DNA of 64,000 nt from Schistocephalus solidus (taxonomy: Eukaryota; Platyhelminthes; Cestoda; Diphyllobothriidea; Diphyllobothriidae). Shown here piece after piece: positions 52,001 to 62,500 of this stretch; within the stretch, counting starts at the first letter, position 1; each line of letters opens with the position of its first letter. Where the stretch lies: assembly GCA_017591395.1 (NCBI GenBank), contig WEDG01000693.1, forward strand, positions 1-64,000, written 5' to 3'. A program made the position numbers and the translations under genes. The notes beneath the pieces are model-generated. The model did no database searches. It saw only the letters and a list, made by a program, of their open reading frames with translations, and was not told the origin of the DNA.

Positions 52001-53036
52001 ATAGGCAGACCTTAGCCACTACGAATTGCAGTCCGTTGGAAAAGTTGGCGGCCGGACAGGTCTCACATCCGGCGGTGCGAGGCCTGTGTTACGGCACCTT
52101 GAGAGAGAGAGAGCCGACCTTGACGTTCGTTTCGATAGCTGTGATTGGTTGAAAACCAGACTGCTCTAGAAGATGATTGGTCGGTTTGAGCAGCGGTGGT
52201 TGGCTAAGAGCGACACTCTCAGTGGTGCGCACATGCAAGTACGCGTGCGGGGCACAGGGCTGCAGCAGGTACCCGGAGTGGGCCCAGTGCAACTTCTCCT
52301 GAAAGCAATCAACAAAATATGTCTTCTTATACTTGTTTTCTAGGAATTAAAATAGTCAGCCTTTGCCGTCGGAAGGAAAAATCAGTTAGGTCTTTAGATA
52401 GGATGCGGGCGGCCTTGCGCTAAATTTCAGGACAGTGCATATTCCCGTACCCTGAAATTTAACCCCAGCATTACTCGGTATTAAAATGCGCACCTGGTCC
52501 CGGCACCACCCCCGATCGCCCTCCCCGGAAAGTTGCGATGTATTTTCCGACGAAGTCCGCTGTGTGCAGTGCAGCGCAGGGACGGCGACTTGCGTGTGAA
52601 TTAGTTAATACTTACGCAAATTCACGTCACTCTCGCCTTTTTGGGTCCAGTTTAAAGAGCCAAGAAAATCGGTGATGGCTTAGAGTGCAGCTGACTGGTG
52701 CGACGTGAGCTTGCGCCTTGGCTTGCCACTATACCTAGTCACCGCCTTTTGGCAAGGACAACGTATGCTTTATGGTCCCTGTCGACCATGCCGTACAGTG
52801 ATTGGTCGGAATTAGGCTGACTTCCTCCTTGTCTTGTAGGGGAACAGGTCTATCGACTGGGCACGCAGTCTGCGGCCACCTTCGTGCTAGCCTGGCACCC
52901 TCGTTGCCACTTGCTCACCTACTCCAGTGAGGCCAAGTACGAACGCGATCAGGGCATCATCCGGCTCTTTGGACTGCCTTCCTCCGATGCTGGAGATCGG
53001 AAGTCGGCACTCATTAGTGAACACTCCGCCTCATGA
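42981..53036 (+). CDS. THOC3: THOC3 (TEX1), WD40 subunit of the THO/TREX complex (6 exons)
   Basis: The product is a beta-propeller subunit of nuclear THO, which couples transcription and splicing to mRNA export. Exons: 42981-43160, 43193-43417, 43795-43934, 49325-49492, 49834-49934, 52840-53036. Phases agree throughout, giving 336 aa (human about 351). Diagnostic stretches: KIHALGWNSAGSKLASASSD, FRGHTESVDQLAWHPSD, RLWDCR, GENINIAWSPDARTIAVGNK, FEINEFAWKPSGD, QFSPSGSYFAVGSADALVS, LEWPVRALGFSHDSQLIAS, ASEDHFIDI, then WHP and a final RLFGLPSSD. The ATG at 42981 is the first in frame before the propeller; the protein lacks the longer human N-terminus. Intron 1 is 32 bp, whereas intron 3 is 5.4 kb and filled by the S1 array. 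The stop is TGA at 53034-53036. The family assignment is firm; the exact start is slightly less so. Confidence 0.94.
47399..47623. other. non-S1 segment at the array's orientation switch
   Basis: About 225 bp between the last minus unit and the first plus unit match no S1 region. It includes CCGGGTTCGATTCACCGGG, a B-box-like, hairpin-forming motif, and a CCG/CCA-rich stretch. It may be a piece of another tRNA-derived element or rearranged flank. Confidence 0.6.
47994..48073 (+). repeat. tRNA-like head of S1 with intact A and B boxes (reference copy)
   Basis: The A box TGGCTCAATGG (48001-48011) fits TRGYNNANNNG. The B box GGTTCGAATCC (48044-48054) fits the consensus exactly, 43 bases downstream, as in a real tRNA. 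The D-arm is plausible (GCTC..GAGC). The 5' 7-mer does not pair with the 3' end, so it is not a functional tRNA gene. A hairpin follows the B box (48053-48073): arms of 9 bases around TCC. Confidence 0.85.
50140..50750 (-). repeat. two S1-related SINE copies in THOC3 intron 5
   Basis: Two minus-oriented copies of the older subfamily. Landmarks are GAGGCACGGGCTCGTGCGG, TTGCGATCGGG, CCATTGAGCCGCGGGCTC near 50510, ATATTCGAACCCGCGATCC (B-box complement) near 50460, CCGCCAGCAGCCGCATAGCA near 50630, and GCAAAGAGAAGGGAGATTAA. Confidence 0.75.
51203..51361 (-). repeat. R1 repeat fragment
   Basis: Internal R1 sequence with a deletion: GTACGCCTGGGGCGGCTCCG, GGGAGTGCGGTGGATGCAGC, ACACGGTCGAACTGTC. In THOC3 intron 5. 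Confidence 0.8.
51728..51930 (+). repeat. degenerate R1 repeat
   Basis: Mutated landmarks: AAGTTCGACCGTTCGATAAT, ACGATGACTTGCGCCTGACA, AGTTTAAAGGAAGAGTAGAC. In THOC3 intron 5. Confidence 0.7.
52535..52740 (+). repeat. degenerate R1 repeat
   Basis: Landmarks: GCGCAGGGACGGCGACTTGC, GTGTGAATTAGTTAATACTT, GTGCAGCTGACTGGTGCGAC. In THOC3 intron 5, just before the last exon. Confidence 0.65.
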
Positions 53037-53083
53037 CGGATTTTCCCTAACTGTTGCACACAACCTGCACGCCCATTTTGTAA

Positions 53084-53089
53084 AATAAA
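53084..53089 (+). promoter_or_regulatory. poly(A) signal of THOC3
   Basis: An AATAAA starts 48 bases after the THOC3 TGA and is followed by a T/C-rich stretch. Position and context fit a short 3' UTR. Confidence 0.7.
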
Positions 53090-53204
53090 CCCTTTTCCCC
53101 TTTTATGGCACTTAATCGTGTTTACAGTAGTCACGAGGGTATATCTCTGATGGTCGAATTCCAGTCCTTACCTCACTCTTTGAAGTCATGCTAGTCTTTG
53201 GCTG

Positions 53205-53430
53205 ACATTATTGCTACTTATTTTGATTAGGTAGCTCGTTTTGTTTTGCTATAACGATTTTGTGTGCCAGCCATACAGATGCGTAGCATGGTTATGCCAC
53301 ACGCCAGCCAATTATTTTTATATTTCCTCTTGATGAACACCTATAATTGAGAAACTCAGGGTGGGAGAGAGGAGGAAGTACGACTATGTGGTTAGAAAAT
53401 CATGATTCCAGCAGATCGTGACGCACGCGG
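53205..53430 (+). repeat. R3 repeat, copy 1
   Basis: It shares ATTGCTACTTATTTTGATTA, GCCAGCCATA, TATTTCCTCTTGATGAACAC, GAGGAGGAAGTACGACTATG and TCATGATTCCAGCAGATC with copies at 55562 and (inverted) 57985. It lies just downstream of THOC3. The family is unidentified. Confidence 0.85.
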
Positions 53431-55561
53431 CTGCCTCGTTACAAGGGAAAGGGGTGCTGTATTTCAGTTGGTCCTGTTATCTGAGCGTTCCTCGAGATGG
53501 TTTGAACTACGGAGTGCTGAGCAGAGTACTTGGGCAGCGCATCCCACAGCGTTATCGACTCGTGCTGTGTGAAATATCTTTACGTAGGTTACGACCTAAA
53601 AAATCCTTGTCCGTTGTCCAGACAAACGGCGATCCTCATTGAATCGCAATCACGAAAACCCCATGCTGGGCGGTGGACTTTCGGTTTTTAGTGTCTCCGC
53701 CTCATAGAAGATTGCCCCCTTACAGTGGCATTTTGTGGAATACTGACAAGTATCGGAGTTGCCACTTAGGGATTACTTACCGTCATTCGCTAGTCTTACC
53801 CTGACCTCACTCGAGAGTTAACTCTGCGTTTGGCTGATCACAAAAAAATCCGAGCCGCAAGGTCAGGTTCAGATGGGTCTTCGATTAGAAAGCCTTGACG
53901 GCGCTTCGTCGTGAGGCTTGTTCCATGTGTGTTGGCTGTGGCTCTAGGTAGGGGCAGACGGCCCCCGTTAAGAAGGGTTTGTGTAACGGGGAATTAACAA
54001 CTGTACCACTTCCCACGTTTTTCGTTAGTGTAAGCCTTCCACCTAACATCGACAGTGACGTTGAAATCGCACTGGTCGAAAATTCGAGTTCCGGCGATCG
54101 AGTAGCATTCTCACCTGCTAAGTGAGGGTCGCCTTCTCGTTTGTATCAGACTTCAATGCACATCAACCATGACTGCGATCAAACTTTAACGCCGCATTGC
54201 ACCGTGATTAGATGATCACTGAGCATCCAGATAGAACGCTTGAGCCCCGCCAGTCACGACCGGGAAGATATCCAATGCAGGCAGAATTGGTGCTCTACCG
54301 ATTCCGTCGCTTGTTTTGTTTTGCACTGGTGCCTTGGAGACGGCCACACCATTGCCACTAAAGAGTTGATTTTCTTGGAGTATTCGTAAGCTTATCGCTC
54401 CTCAGCATTTACGTGATCACAGGTCTTTCATCTAGCACCCACAACAACGTGTCTCCTCGCAGGTGTAACACGCATCCTAATCAATTCTCCTCCACAATAT
54501 CAATAGACGGCGGGAAGATGTGTCCGAAATTAGGAACTGTCTTGACTCAAAAAGAGCCTACCCGGCGTTGTAGACAGGTCGAAAGCATCACTTAGAAGGT
54601 CACAAAAACTTAACAATACCGATCACCGAGTAAGGATGGATTGAGTTGAGAAGACTTAAGTAACCGTCACCAGACAAATGGTAGGTTTTTTTTCGGGGCA
54701 TGCTTAGTTACAGGAAATGCACAGAAAGCAGTTAAGCTGCATTCCATCAACCAGTTAACGTGATGACCTCGCTCCAGCTTTCACAGCGCGAAAAATGTAC
54801 CCGGGCAGAGAAGTCACGCATTAGACACGCACGCGGAAGGACACAACACAACGGTGTAGCTAATCGTAAATATCCCCTAGGGATGATCAACCGTGAGTGG
54901 AGTCTGCCTTGCCGATGAGAGGACTTAGGATGCCTCGCGGGCGCATCTTCCTGATGATAATTTCAAGAATGAATGCAAAACTACATTCTAGTGATGGAAC
55001 TTCCCTCCTCAGCCGAAGCTTGTGAAATCAGACCACCACAAGGGTCAACCGTTATTTGCCCAGCTTCTCTGATGTTGCAACTCTACCAGAGCCACCACAA
55101 CCGTTATGCACCAATTGTCGGCGCAGTTAAACGGTGAACGAGAGACTACTGTTTAGTTGGTTCATCGAACGCCCCCCTCCGGAACGAATGAGTTAAACCG
55201 TTGCAACACATACGAATCAGGTTGTCCAGAGGGTCACTCCACCAACAGAACAAGGTCATTCGTCTGACGTTTCGGAGTCACTCTCTGACCCACCGTCAAA
55301 GCCGGTGATAAATAAAAGAAAGCGGACGCAGGCTCCCCTCCTTATGTCAACGCACTACTACTGCAATCACTAGCTTCAGAATTAGACGGATCTTTCCACT
55401 TGGTCCGATAATGGTCTGGTCGCCAGGACTCGCGTTTTATTGCTGACGGTCGCATCACCAGTATTAGTGGTATTTTCTAGGCCATTTTGCTCACCAGTAC
55501 TGTCACTGGAAGCTCTGTCCAGACAAAGTCTGACGACTGAATGTCGTTAGGCTTGTAATTA
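53431..55561. other. intergenic, no gene recognised
   Basis: The space between THOC3 and the transporter gene holds only short frames and isolated S1-like words (for example GCTTGAGCCCCGCCAG near 54241). I see no gene. Confidence 0.5.
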
Positions 55562-55790
55562 ACGCTGACATCATTGCTACTTATTTTAATTAGGTAGTTC
55601 GTTTTGTTATGCTAGAACGATTTTATGCGCCAGCCATAAAGATGCTGTGGTATGGTTAATTTTCATTTTTATATTTCCTCTTGATGAACACCTATAATTT
55701 TGAAACTCAGGGTGGAAGAGAGGAGGAAGTACGACTATGTGGTTAGAAATCATGATTCCAGCAGATCATGACTCACGCGGCTGTCATCCC
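55562..55790 (+). repeat. R3 repeat, copy 2
   Basis: Close to copy 1 over its whole length, with a deletion near 55660. Confidence 0.85.
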
Positions 55791-56448
55791 TCATAACGAT
55801 TTTGGCCTTTTGAAGCCAATCGAATAGATCTCGACGTAAGGGTTGGTATCATTTCTCCATACCGTTCGCGGATTATTCAGCCTGTTTCGTCTGCTGTGTT
55901 TACCAGTATGCCAAGTACAATACAAGATCACAGACGATTCTTGCCCTGGTAGCGGCTCTTTCGGTTCCAGTACCTGGCGTCTGGTGGTTTGTGTGAAACT
56001 CCAATTTTGAATGGCGTAAGGTAGCCAATAGACTCCTGGGACATTCTGGATAAACGAGTGCGCTCACCAAAATTTGGGCCAAAAACGGCAAGCTAATCCA
56101 GGCGTCTCCGCCTGAGAGAGCGGATCTTAGTTTGCCATGAACTCTAGGGTGCATCAACCTTATCTACTATCGAAGGAGATCACAGCACATCATCAGCTAC
56201 CTTCTTCTGAACGGACCATTAGATAAAGCCTGTAACGTTAATAAGCGATAAAGTGTTTCTACGTGGGGTATGGAAATGCAAAAAAAAACAAAGTCTCGAT
56301 AATTGGCTCTAAGTAATAAGGAGTAATAATCATGGATATCGATTCGGTTGGCAAACGGTCCCGATAGCATTCGGTAGCGGTTCGTTTCCATATCAGAGCA
56401 CCCTTGCTGCATTTTAAAAAGAAGCAATGCCCAGAAGGCACATAAGCT

Positions 56449-56466
56449 GGGGGGGGGGGGGGGGGG
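56449..56466. repeat. G18 homopolymer downstream of the transporter stop
   Basis: An uninterrupted run of 18 G (C on the gene's strand), about 80 bases past the proposed TGA, so in the 3' UTR or flank. Runs of this kind are prone to length errors in sequencing. Confidence 0.9.
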
Positions 56467-56544
56467 AGGAGAGGGGCACCAGGTGAGAAGGGGGTGGGAG
56501 AGGAGAGGCGTAAAACACTTCTGCACCAACACCATCCAAGCCGT

Positions 56545-59500
56545 TCAGGTTCCATCACCAGAAAAGGGGGTTAGAAAGGCAAATGCAGCATCTGATTGGT
56601 GGAAAGACTGACTACTGCAGCACTCGGTGGAGATTAGGAAACATTGCGTGACGCCGATGGGTGGTTGGAAACAGGTCGCTGGAGTTTGCAAAAGCCGGTG
56701 TGGGACCGCAGGATCGGGGACCCCGGGGTGGAGACCCCCAGGAGCAGCAAACTCTTGCCGAAGCTGGTCCACAGGGGCCGCATCCAGAGGCGAGTCAACA
56801 CCGACGAAGGTGAAGAGCGGTGTCACGAAGACGGTGAGACCGTAGACGAGTAGGAGGACTGCGAGTAGGCGGTTGGGTGAGCTGATGCTGACGGTTGGCA
56901 GGTAGACGCAGGCGGGGAGAATGTAGCAAATTATGGCGCCGGCTAGACTGCCAGTGTAGCTGAGGATCACTTCCACTGTTTGCACGGAAAAGCAGATAGG
57001 CAGCAGCGATAGAAACCAGATAAATGAACCATAATCATGATCTATACAGAGTTGAGGGCGAGGGGCATGCGTTAGCCAATTTCCATGAACCGCTTAGACG
57101 CGCGGATGCTTCAAGGTTAAGATTGCCTTCGCACTCTAGTTCCCTACATTAATTAGTATTTGCAAGTATATATCATGTGTCGCGGTGTGTTTGTATCAAA
57201 CGCTAACTGTACGTTCCTGGATGCGCTTGTGCACTGTTACTCAAAAAGGAGTAAATGGGCGTGGGTGTAAATTTCGATTTCTGGTGAGAAATGGAGATTG
57301 AACGGACGCCCTATTAACGAGAGTTACGTTAACTTATCAGCTGTGAGAAATGCGAAACGGCTGTGAACAACTGATTGAACATGAGTCGAGAGTTTAAACC
57401 TGCGCTCGGATGACTAAAACTGCCCTCTACCAAACCCGGGAGAACTGAGCCGTGCCGATGAGTGGTAAGAAGCGTGAAGCGCAAAAAAGGAACTGGGATA
57501 TGTGTCGGCGCGCGGAAAAACTTACCTTTGTCGGTACACTGACTGACGACGATTGACAAAAGGATAACCAAGAGCGTCATGAGACGAAAGCGTCGCACTG
57601 GCACCTCCTTGACAGAGTTTATCGGGCCCAAATCACCGGCAATCTGCGTAAGATCAGAGCAGAGATGGGGAGGCTGCGTTGGAAGAGCAAGTACTTCATT
57701 CAAATGAGAGCGAGAACTGACGTTAGGCAGCGTTTAAGCAAAAGGATTGAGGGCAACTCCAGATTAAAAGCTCGTTAAAGAGAGAGCGAAATCTGAAGTT
57801 AGGCAGCGCTTAAGAAAAATTAATTGAGAATGACTTCCGAATAAGTGATAGAGTTACAGTGGGTGACAGGGGCTCGGGGTAATGGATATAAAGGAACAAG
57901 GTGCGTTTAGTGGTATTTTACTGTACGACCTAGGCAGAATATTTTTGAAGGAACTCACTGCTTAAATAGTGCGTGTTACATGTATTTTCAAAATTATAGG
58001 TGTTAATTAAGAGGAAATATAAAAATAATTGGCCGGAGTGTGGTGTAATCAAGCCACGCATCTATATGGGAGGCGCACAAAATCGTTCTAGCAAAAACAA
58101 CGAACTACCTAATCAAAATAAGTAGCAACAATGTCAAAGTAAATAACAAGCTGAACGACATTACCGAATGGAATTGCCATTTCCGGCTTATCATCCGGCA
58201 TCACAGCTAGCAAAACCAAATTGTAAGACCAAACACGGCGAATATGACCCATAACACGATCGGTGCATCAGATGCAATGTCAAATTAGAAGCTTACAATT
58301 TTATTTCTTTAATTTGCCGTCTGTCATCTGGGACATGTTGTATGAGAAAAATGGAGGATAATTTCGGATTTTGAGTTGGCATATCCCTTAGAGCAAAGCA
58401 ATTTCCTCTGCTAATATGCTCAGTGGGTAGGTGTTCGCGCTCCTGAGGTAAAATTAACATTCATGGAAAAGGTAAACGCGAAGAACGTGTGAAACGCGAT
58501 GTTGGAAATGCAAGTAGTTAGGACGAGAGCGGGCGTGAAGCCAAATTACTCCTGACGCGCAAAATTGATCGTTGGCATGGTTTTCTCCAGGGAAAATTAA
58601 TTTTTTATGTTTAGCGAAGGAAACTGATCAGGCGCCGAAATAATTTGTTTATTTTTCTGAGAGCTCGAACTCGCAGAGTAACCCATCACCAACAATGATA
58701 GGAATAAATAATCCACATGAAATATAAGACAGAACCATGCCTACTAAAACAACATAAGTAGTTAGGTATTTACAATATAACCGAGTGCTGCCATGACCAT
58801 ATTATTAACGTTATGAGGACCATTAACCAATCAATAACAGTCCTGCGCGGTCACCTCCAGACCTGCGCTAGTGACTACATAATTATCTGCCATAATAACA
58901 GCACAGGTACTAGCTAAAAGCCTAGACATGCGTGTTTCCCTGATCTTTTGCCGCTGCATGACGCAACTGTGAGGGGTTCAGCTCTTCAGTGCGTTCCCCA
59001 GCATTGTCCATGTTTTTTTTCCTACATGAACTTCCCTTTCGCCCTGGGGACCCACTGATGAGTCGAACCTTTCGCAGCTGCATCATGCAGAACGTGTGCT
59101 GCCAGTATGGAAAATAATTACGCAGTCATAAACTTCTAACGGTCTGTTAGCAGCTTGTGGATATTACGCGGTTATTCCGCAGGGGCTGATGGATTTCAGC
59201 TCAAATACTCGTAGCAACTGTCGGAGCGAGCCTGAAAAGATTTTTTCCAAATGATATACTCCAAATTCGAAAATGAAATTCCTCGGAAAGTGAACAAGGT
59301 AAGTAGTGACCTTTACTAATTTTGCTTCTGGCATCACCGATAATGGACACCTGTGCGTGTTCGAAAGCTCAGAAAATCGGACAAACAGTTTCGGTACTCG
59401 ATCAGTCCCTTTTTACTGAAAAGTCATTATTCGTCCCCCATCCGCGAGATTTGTTTATCTCCAATAAATCCAATACGTGAAATTGGTCGCGGACAATTAA

Positions 59501-62500
59501 AAAAACGCGCAATTTCACGCCCCTCCCCCACACATCAACATTCTTTGAGACTCTGCGTTACAATGGCATCAATTTCACGTAAACCAGTCCAGGACTTTTG
59601 GTATTAAGAACGCTAAACCAGAAACCCGTACGAATTTGTGTCACGATAGACAGCATTCTGCCCTCTCACTTTCATCAGGTAGGCAAATCAACAGTTTCTG
59701 TAAAAGGTATCAAAATGTCCCCGTTGAGTAGTTTTCAGTGTCACTGAAAAGACATTTCGGCATCAGTCACGGGAAAAGGAACTCCGCGGCGGTAAGGTTC
59801 TACTGCTTAGAATATACTAACCGCTGTGCGGGGTTGCTGGTGTGCCTGGAAAGTGAATCTTCGCGCTTAGAGAACTTCACTGTCGCCAGGAATAAATCGG
59901 CAACTTTATTCGTTAATAAAGTCATGCTAAAAAGTGTGTCTGCTATTTGCATCCAATTCCTTTTTTAAAACACTGGCCTGAGTCTCCACATGTAGCGTGA
60001 CAACTAATTTTTTAAACTTTTGTGTACTGAGAGAATGGAAAAATTCAGGAAATCATTTTCGCCGCCGTTAGGCGCTACAGACATACAATACCGGAAAAAA
60101 ACTTCTAATAAGAGCAAATATTCAGTGAGATTTCGAAATGTTGCACTCAAAACCATATACTAATTTCTGTTCCCAAATTGACACAGGCAAGCCTACAGAC
60201 TGTCAGAAAAGTTTTAAAATGATATAAATACCTTGATTCTTCGCCATTTATTCAGGTTAATGACGCCTGTAATTCACTAGTCAATCACCTGCTGCAAATA
60301 CTTACTGTCGCTGTCCAATTGTCACCAAACAGTTGAAACTTCTAAGCAAAGTAATGACAGTTCGACCGTTGTAATCCGATGATGTCCACTGTATGCGCCA
60401 CAATATGGTGGTTAAGGGACAATAATTTACGTGTGGATTAGTTTTTTTGTGAAAATAGACTTGCGCTGCAGCTACCACACACTCTCTCCTACTGTGCTCG
60501 GTGTCAAGAGGCAGGGTCGAGAGCAGGTGGCTGGCGCGGCTGAAGACCGGATCGCCACGCCTGAATCGGATCCCATTAAATGGGAAGGAGTGAGCCTGCG
60601 CCTACGCGTGCCAGATCTCGACCCGAACAAGGCCTGCCGCGCCCTAAACAGGCAAGCGAGCAAATAAATAACACCTGCGACACGGCACAATCTTTTGATT
60701 TTGCAATTTGGAAAGTGCATTTGGGACAGTTTCAGCGTCATTTTAATGTCTTACTGAATTTTGGCAATGGCAGAGGCGGTGGGTGGCGACCTTTTTGCGG
60801 TCAGTGAAGACTGCATCGCAACAGCAGCTGCACTGCCTCATATGAAGGCACGGTGACGAGCTCGGCTAGGAGACCAGGAATACCTATCCCCCCCCGAAAG
60901 GTCAAAAGTCACCATACTGACTTGCGCCAGGAGACTAGCACACGTAGTTCGCTTCTTATTCATCGCAAGGAAAAAAGTACCTGCGAGCGCTTGCCAGCAG
61001 AGGAAAAACGGCAGAGAGGCCCTCACGTGTCAATCCTAATCCCTTTAAACTTCTTCTCCGGGCCCGGCTAGCTACGTGGCAAAACCGGTGTCGTGGTGGT
61101 GGTGGTGGCGGCAGCATTACTGGTTAGAACAGACTTACCTCCTCAAACAACAGGCTGTTGAGGGCACTACGCAGAGGAAAAAGCATGAGTGGAAAGGAGG
61201 CTGTCACGGTGTAAAGGAAAGCCGATACGCACGAGCGCGCTGACAAAGTTCTCAGGGTACATGGTCAGCATATTGCCAGCCAGAGCACTACTCTCTCCGC
61301 CCTCTTCTCCCTCGATAAATGCCAGGTATCCAAAGAGTCCAGCCTATGTGCAGAAGAAAGAGAGAAGGCGCATTAATCCGAGGCTTAAAGGCCCAGACTA
61401 GCACTGAAATTTACGCCCTGGGTTGAAACCGACTGAGAAAAAACCGAACAAGGACAGATGAAGAATACTCAAAGATCGGTGATTCTAGGGTGGCTCGTCA
61501 GCCAATAGGCATACCGTACACCATAGTCAAAAGAACATCACTAACAAGGAAAAGGGAGACTGGAATGACAATTTCTGGCTTATAAGTATTAACAGTTAGC
61601 CATAGCCAACCTCAGCTGGCCATTCCAGTCTCCTTTGTCTTCTTCGGCAACCTCATACTAGCAGCTGAACAGCTGCTGATGGCGCTTATGTCCCACTTCA
61701 TAAATTTTTTTCCCAGTGGCATCATGTAAATACGATATTTCTTGTGCAGTGATGTCCCCTTCTGTCTAATCAGTTAACAAGATCTCACGCATTGGTTCCG
61801 TAGAGGGGAGTCAGGAGCCACTAATTTTTCATTCGAAGCAACAAAAATAGCTAGTTTCCCTTCAGCTACTGAGCGGTTTGCCTCGAAGTGAATCCGGGTC
61901 GACAACAGGGTAATACTATTTCTGGAAGGCTTAGCTACGGACAGGAAATAGACAAACGTGTTCCGGCAGTGAGGTTGTTCCTACCACTGGTAGAAGCCCG
62001 CACTTAACTTGTTGTTAGAGCTAAGAATTATAGTGCAATCTAACAATCGAAGGTATCGCTAGTATCGCTCTTTACCTTATCGTCAAAGAGTAACAAAGGT
62101 GCTTACAAGGGCGTAGGCCGAGATCACAAAAGAGACGGCGTACGTAAGCGCCTTGCGCATATTGCCATGGGTTTGTTCCTGCAGGCTGTTGTAAATGACG
62201 TGCACCTGTCTACAAAGCAATCAGAAACAAAAACAGGTCACCATGGCAACACTCAGATTGCCATTAGATGCAGGGAAAACAACGTACCCGGATAGGTGGT
62301 CAGATAACCTAACCATGGTGGAAAGTATATGCCATTTAAATCCCTAGAGGCTTGGATCTACCGATGGTCAGTCTAACTGTGAACCACCCAGAGTGTCAAC
62401 AGACAGTGGATACTGGAACGGATGCAGAATAGCAATGCTGACAAAGACAGTGGAGACTGGAATGAACATTTCTGGCTCATTAGCCGTCATCAGCCAGTCG

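Noticed and set aside
56259..56558. Minus frame with proline runs (PPPPPP) after the transporter stop
   Set aside because: The proline run is the G18 homopolymer read as codons; it overlaps the 3' end of the gene in another frame.
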